A DNA stretch of 64,000 nucleotides from Streptomyces caelestis (GTDB lineage Bacteria > Actinomycetota > Actinomycetes > Streptomycetales > Streptomycetaceae): positions 620,001-684,000 of the forward strand of contig NZ_JACHNE010000001.1 in the NCBI RefSeq assembly GCF_014205255.1. The letters run 5' to 3'. This document shows, one piece after another, positions 59,891 through 64,000 of the stretch; position 1 is the first letter of the stretch, and the number at the start of each line of letters is the position of its first letter. The position numbers and the translations under genes are program-made. Below the pieces are notes generated by a model. That model was not told the origin of the DNA. It saw only the letters and a program-made list of their open reading frames with translations, and did no database searches.

Positions 59891-62800
59891 ATGCGAACAA
59901 CCCGCATACGTCCCACGGTTCCTGGCCGTCTCAGGTCATGGCTGGCCACGGCCGCCGTCCTCACTGCCTCGACCGCGGCAGTCCTCACCCAGGCCGGCCC
60001 CGCCTTCGCGGCCGGAACGACGCTCCACGCCGCACCCAACGGCTCCGGCACCGCCTGCTCCGTGAGCCGGCCGTGCTCCGTCACCCAGGCCAAGGCCAAG
60101 GTGCGGGCGGCCAACAACTCCATGACACGCGACATCACCGTCGAACTCGCCGACGGCACCTACCGGCTCTCCGCACCGCTCGCCTTCACCTCGGCGGACT
60201 CCGGCACGGGCGGCCACACGGTGAACTGGAAGGCCGCGCCGGGCGCCCGTCCCGTCATCACCGGAGCGCGGAAGGCCACCGGCTGGACCGTGCAGGACCC
60301 GGCCAAGAACATCTGGAAGAGCAAGGTCGGCACCGGCTTCGACACGCGCCACCTGTCCGTCGACGGTGTCATGGCCACCAGGGCCCGCACCGAGGTCAAC
60401 CGCTCGCACCTGACCGCGACGACCAACGGCTACACGTTCACCAACAGCTCGCTGAACTACCTCAACAGCCTCGCGCAGCCCGGCCGGACCGAGATCCACG
60501 GCATCGGATCCTTCACCGACCGCTACGCCCCGGTGACCGGCATCAGCAACGGCACCATCACCATGGCCCAGCCCTCGTGGAACAACAACACGTTCGGCTA
60601 CGACACCCTGACGAGCCCCTTCCGGGCCGGCCCCCTCTACATCGAGAACGCCTACGAGTTCCTCGACAGGGCCGGCGAGTGGTACCTCGACACCGCTACC
60701 GGCACCCTCTACTACAAGCCGCTCACCGGGCAGGACATGAGTGAGGCCGACGTCGAGGTGCCGAAGCTGGAGTCGCTCATCAGCGTCGGAGGGACGTACT
60801 CCTCCCCCGCCACCCACATCTCCTTCTCAGGGCTGCAGTTCTCGGGCACCAGCTGGCTGGACCCCACCGACCACGGCTACGCCAGCCAGCAGACCGGCGC
60901 GTACCTGTCCGGCACCTGGGACCGCCCGTCGGACGCGCTGACCTCGTGTCAGAGCGGCTGCCGGCTCTTCGAGGCGGCACGCCCCCACTGGGAGCAGATG
61001 CCCTCGGCCGTCCAGGTCTCGGCCGCCGACCACATCGCGTTCACCGGTAACCGGTTCACCCAGCTCGGACAGAACGGCCTCGGCATCGGCAACGACGCCA
61101 ACGCCCACAGCACCGGCGTGGGACTCGGCGCCCGCACCATCACCGCGACCGGCAACGTCTTCACCCGGAACGCGGGCGGTGGCATCGCCGTCGGCGGCGT
61201 TCGGGCGGACGCGCACCACCCCGGTGACAGGCGGATGACCAACCGGGACATCACGCTGACCAACAACCTCATCCATGACGTGGCGCTGGAATACCGAGAC
61301 ATGTCGGCCATCCTCGTCACCTACGTGAACGGCGCGACCATCTCGCACAACGAGGTGTACAACCTGCCCTACTCCGGCCTCACCATCGGCTACGGCTGGG
61401 GCGCCAACGACATCGGCGGCAGCCAGGACTACGTCAACCGGGGCCTGTACAACTACCAGCCCATCTACACGACCGCGACCACCGCCGCGAACAACCACGT
61501 CACCGACAACTACATCCACGACCTCATGCAGCAGATGACCGACGGCGGCTGCATGTACACCCTGTCGGCGTCACCGGGCAGCACCTTCGAACGCAACTAC
61601 TGTCACAGCAACAACGGTTGGTTCGGCTTCTACCACGACGAGGGCTCCCGGGACTTCACGGACACCAACAACGTCTTCCGGAACACCGGCGAATGGGGCC
61701 ACGAGAACAGCAATGCGACCAACAACACCGGCGGCCTGACCCTGACCGACAACTGGACCAACAACAGTTCCGCGAACATCACCAACACCAACGGCCGCGG
61801 TGACGTGGTCAGCGGAACCGTCGTCGTCAGCGACGGCAACTGGCCGTCAGCGGCCAAGAAGGTCATGGACGACGCCGGTATCCAGCCCCGGTACCGTCCG
61901 CTGACCACCGACCCCGTCAGCTCCCCCTACAGCGCCTACTCCTCCACCCCCGCCGACACCGGCCAGAGCGGTGGCCACTTCACGATCACCGACGCGGGCG
62001 AGGACATCTGGGGTGCCGGCGGGCAGCACGAAGACGAGTACGGCACCGTCTTCCGAAACGGGGCGGCTGTCGACGGCACGTCGGTGACCGCCCGGGTCGA
62101 CAGCCTGGACAAGACCAGCGGCTGGGCCAAGGCCGGCGTCGTCCTGCGCAACGACCTCACGGACGACGGCTCCTCCGCCGGGTACGCGGCTGTGGTGGTG
62201 ACCCCGGACAACGGCGTCAGCTTCCAGCGGGACTCCGACGCAGACGGCTACCTCGACAAGCTCACGTCCACCGCTGCCACCGTCAAGGCACCGGTCTGGT
62301 TGCGGCTCACCCGCACCGCCACCCAGGTGTCCGCCCACTACTCCACCGACGGATCCACCTTCACCCAGGTCGGCTCGAAGGTGACCCTGCCGTCCATGGC
62401 GACCACCCAGGATGCCGGTGTCATCCACACAGCCCACAGCACCACCGCCGGCAGCGCGACCTTCAGCAACCTGCGCATCGTCACCTCGCCCTACAAGGCA
62501 TACAGTTCGATTCCGGCCGCCGTCAGCCAGAGCGGCCAGGTGACCTCCCTGACCGGCGCGGGCATCGACGTGTGGCGCTCCGGCACGGCATACGACGACG
62601 AGTACTCCGCCGCCTACCAGACGGGGGGCGCGGGAACGTCCTCGACCGTCACCGTCCGCGTCGCCAGTCAGGACAAGACCAACAGCTGGGCCAAAGCCGG
62701 TTTGATGCTGCGGAACAACATCGCCTCCGCCGGCTCGTCCACCGGGTACCTCGTCCTCGCCACCACCCCCGGCAACGGAATCGCCCTGTCGTCGGACTCC

Positions 62801-63049
62801 AACGGTGACGGCTACCTCGACACCAACACCCTCAAGACCGGAAGCGCCACCGTCGCCCCTGTCTGGCTCCGCCTGGTCAGGAGCGGCACGTCGGTCACCG
62901 GCTCCTACTCCGCCGACGGCACCACCTGGACCACTGTCGGCACCGCGACACTGACCGGGGCGAACAGCACCCTGGACGCGGGCATGTTCTCCACGGCCCA
63001 CGCCGGAAGTATCGGCACCGCGACCTTCAGCCAGTTCTCCGTCAGCTGA
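59891..63049 (+). CDS. Secreted right-handed beta-helix glycoside hydrolase, GH141-like
   Basis: 1052 residues from ATG 59891 behind GGAAGG. Signal peptide with cleavage near AGPAFAAG. The catalytic part (about 45-680) has the GH141-type opening: ADGTYRLSAPLAFTSADSGT, APGARPVITGARKATGW, HLSVDGVMATRARTEV; then repeated N-rich beta-helix coils. GH141 includes alpha-L-fucosidases and xylanases. The C-terminus holds two similar domains (about 690-870 and 875-1052; EDEYGTVFR / DDEYSAAYQ, DKTSGWAKAGVVLRN / DKTNSWAKAGLMLRN) resembling DUF1349-like carbohydrate-binding folds. Shares its operator with the catabolic operon, supporting a fucose-releasing role. Confidence 0.88.
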   Translation: MRTTRIRPTVPGRLRSWLATAAVLTASTAAVLTQAGPAFAAGTTLHAAPNGSGTACSVSRPCSVTQAKAKVRAANNSMTRDITVELADGTYRLSAPLAFTSADSGTGGHTVNWKAAPGARPVITGARKATGWTVQDPAKNIWKSKVGTGFDTRHLSVDGVMATRARTEVNRSHLTATTNGYTFTNSSLNYLNSLAQPGRTEIHGIGSFTDRYAPVTGISNGTITMAQPSWNNNTFGYDTLTSPFRAGPLYIENAYEFLDRAGEWYLDTATGTLYYKPLTGQDMSEADVEVPKLESLISVGGTYSSPATHISFSGLQFSGTSWLDPTDHGYASQQTGAYLSGTWDRPSDALTSCQSGCRLFEAARPHWEQMPSAVQVSAADHIAFTGNRFTQLGQNGLGIGNDANAHSTGVGLGARTITATGNVFTRNAGGGIAVGGVRADAHHPGDRRMTNRDITLTNNLIHDVALEYRDMSAILVTYVNGATISHNEVYNLPYSGLTIGYGWGANDIGGSQDYVNRGLYNYQPIYTTATTAANNHVTDNYIHDLMQQMTDGGCMYTLSASPGSTFERNYCHSNNGWFGFYHDEGSRDFTDTNNVFRNTGEWGHENSNATNNTGGLTLTDNWTNNSSANITNTNGRGDVVSGTVVVSDGNWPSAAKKVMDDAGIQPRYRPLTTDPVSSPYSAYSSTPADTGQSGGHFTITDAGEDIWGAGGQHEDEYGTVFRNGAAVDGTSVTARVDSLDKTSGWAKAGVVLRNDLTDDGSSAGYAAVVVTPDNGVSFQRDSDADGYLDKLTSTAATVKAPVWLRLTRTATQVSAHYSTDGSTFTQVGSKVTLPSMATTQDAGVIHTAHSTTAGSATFSNLRIVTSPYKAYSSIPAAVSQSGQVTSLTGAGIDVWRSGTAYDDEYSAAYQTGGAGTSSTVTVRVASQDKTNSWAKAGLMLRNNIASAGSSTGYLVLATTPGNGIALSSDSNGDGYLDTNTLKTGSATVAPVWLRLVRSGTSVTGSYSADGTTWTTVGTATLTGANSTLDAGMFSTAHAGSIGTATFSQFSVS

Positions 63050-63081
63050 CGCAACGGTTCGGGTCACGATCTCCGAAACGA

Positions 63082-63122
63082 GCTCCGCGTGCCGGTGCGA
63101 CCTCCGCACCGGCACGCGGAGC
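63082..63122 (+). terminator. Terminator of the beta-helix enzyme gene
   Basis: A perfect 18-bp stem (63082-63099 with 63105-63122) around ACCTC, 33 bases after the stop; it also lies 45 bases beyond the stop of the convergent VOC gene. Confidence 0.82.
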
Positions 63123-63166
63123 GCCGTCATGTCCGGGCCGACCTGCACGGGTTCGGTGTCCCCTTC

Positions 63167-63607
63167 TCAGCGCAGTTGTTCGGCCAGTCCGACGATGATG
63201 CCCTCCGGGCCGCGGACGTAGCAGAGCAGATAGCTGTCCTCGAACCGGGCGATCTCGCCGACGAGTTCGGCGCCGTGAGGGCGCAGGCGGGCAACGGTGT
63301 CCTCGATGTCGTCGACGGCGAACATGACGCGGTGCGTGCCCAGAATGTTGTGCGGCCGGTTGCGCGGCCCGGCGCTGATCACCGCGGGGCTGCGGTACTT
63401 CGCCAGTTCGAGCCGGCTGTGACCGTCCGGGGTCCGGACCGTCGCGATGTCACAGCGGACGCCGTCGAGTCCGGTGCACTGGTCGGCGACCAGGCCCTCG
63501 ACCTCCGCCCTGCCCTCCAGCTCCATACCGAGTTCCACGAAGAACGCGATGGCGGCATCCATGTCCTCGACCACGATGCCGACGTTGTCCATCCGCTGAA
63601 TCGCCAT
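63167..63607 (-). CDS. VOC family protein
   Basis: 146 residues from ATG 63607 (GAGGAAGAG upstream). Single VOC domain: QRMDNVGIVVEDMDAAIAFF, VELGMELEG, a central RLELAKYRSP and the terminal CYVRGPEGIIVGLAEQL, with His and Glu at plausible metal positions. It resembles methylmalonyl-CoA-epimerase-like or resistance-type VOC proteins, but the function is open. Convergent with the beta-helix enzyme gene. Confidence 0.87.
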   Translation of the reverse strand: MAIQRMDNVGIVVEDMDAAIAFFVELGMELEGRAEVEGLVADQCTGLDGVRCDIATVRTPDGHSRLELAKYRSPAVISAGPRNRPHNILGTHRVMFAVDDIEDTVARLRPHGAELVGEIARFEDSYLLCYVRGPEGIIVGLAEQLR

Positions 63608-64000
63608 GCTGGTTTCTCGCTCTTCCTCGTACGGCCGGTGATGGCCGCTGATGTCCCTGGGACGGAGCCGGTGGCACGTTCTCGACATCCGCAGACCGCC
63701 GAACTCCGAAAAACCTGGACCGCGCCTCAGCACTGCTACTGCAGACCCGTGTGCCCGATCAGCCGCAGCGTGCCGTCCCCACTTTTCAATGCTTCCTCGA
63801 CGATTCGCAGCGTGCGCTTGAGCGTTGCGCCTCCCCAATTGATTCACGGTGCCGGGTCACCCTTGGCGGGTGGGCCTGGCCGCGCAGTTGCCGGACGCCA
63901 CCGCGCGGAGCCCTCCTGCGTCTGGCGGTTCGGTTACTGCGGAGTGTCCGGGCGGGTTGAGGGTTCGGCGCTGGTTTACCGGCGTTCCGAGGAAGGTGTG
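63608..64000. other. Terminal stretch without a supportable gene
   Basis: Short frames only, none with a ribosome site or recognisable sequence. A promoter for the VOC gene may lie here. Confidence 0.4.

Noticed and set aside
63751..63960. A 69-codon plus-strand frame near the window end
   Set aside because: No ribosome site, no recognisable sequence and basic low-complexity tail.
1..64000. CRISPR arrays, rRNA or tRNA genes
   Set aside because: No regularly spaced repeats, rRNA sequence or tRNA cloverleaf with a T-loop was noticed; GGTTCGA hits at 49295 belong to the LacI operator. A covariance scan was not possible.

Overview
The window is about 70% G+C or higher, with GTG/ATG starts, purine-rich ribosome sites, ATGA-type start/stop overlaps, several apparently leaderless promoters and one TTA (bldA-type) codon. 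Gene content (ECF sigma factor, PknB-type kinase without PASTA domains, CGNR zinc finger, VOC and F420/FMN split-barrel proteins, secreted glycoside hydrolases with a ricin lectin) points to a Streptomyces chromosome, probably accessory or arm DNA because relics are frequent. All assignments come from reading the sequence; nothing was searched against a database.

Layout. 1-5.2 kb: an oxidative catabolic cluster of two divergent arms (ferredoxin, ferredoxin reductase and acetoacetate-decarboxylase-like protein leftward; glutamine-synthetase-like ligase and P450 rightward) around two copies of a GTTTG-N4-CAAAC palindrome. 5.2-6.6 kb: scar with a hydrolase remnant and a frameshifted transposase relic. 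6.6-8.8 kb: SigC-like ECF sigma factor, a Met/His-rich membrane protein and a DUF4396 protein under a CsoR-like palindrome, together suggesting copper handling. 8.8-15.8 kb: SDR, methyltransferase, VOC protein, GNAT, a fused DppB/DppC-like permease without partners, and an MFS exporter. 16.1-17.5 kb: Ser/Thr kinase. 17.6-20.6 kb: cobalamin riboswitch and cbiMNQO cobalt importer. 20.8-25.7 kb: amidinotransferase, maleylpyruvate-isomerase-like protein, DUF4386 membrane protein, ABC exporter.

27.8-31.2 kb holds the most intriguing set: a free-standing B3/B4 tRNA-editing domain, a LysE-type exporter and a KedN5-like cobalamin-binding radical SAM enzyme whose sixth codon is TTA. This could be a small pathway that makes, exports and protects against an unusual amino acid. 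31.3-40.6 kb is a mosaic of regulators, hydrolases, a UvrA/DrrC-like ATPase, a VOC/metallo-hydrolase/split-barrel operon and several relics.

41-49.3 kb is one leftward sugar-uptake and glycan-degradation operon (LacI repressor, binding protein, two permeases, GH63-like and GH39-like enzymes) with three TCGAACCGGTTCG operators upstream. 50.7-63.0 kb looks like a non-phosphorylative L-fucose (or related deoxysugar) pathway: enolase-family dehydratase, ABC importer, mutarotase, diketo-acid hydrolase, SDR, aldo-keto reductase, truncated lactonase, FadR-type regulator and a secreted GH141-like beta-helix enzyme. A nearly identical 24-bp element lies between the -35 and -10 boxes of both the enolase promoter and the beta-helix promoter, linking extracellular release of the sugar to its import and catabolism. 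The SDR and hydrolase genes each carry a one-base indel in a C-run, and the lactonase is truncated, so the pathway is either decaying or the sequence has homopolymer errors.
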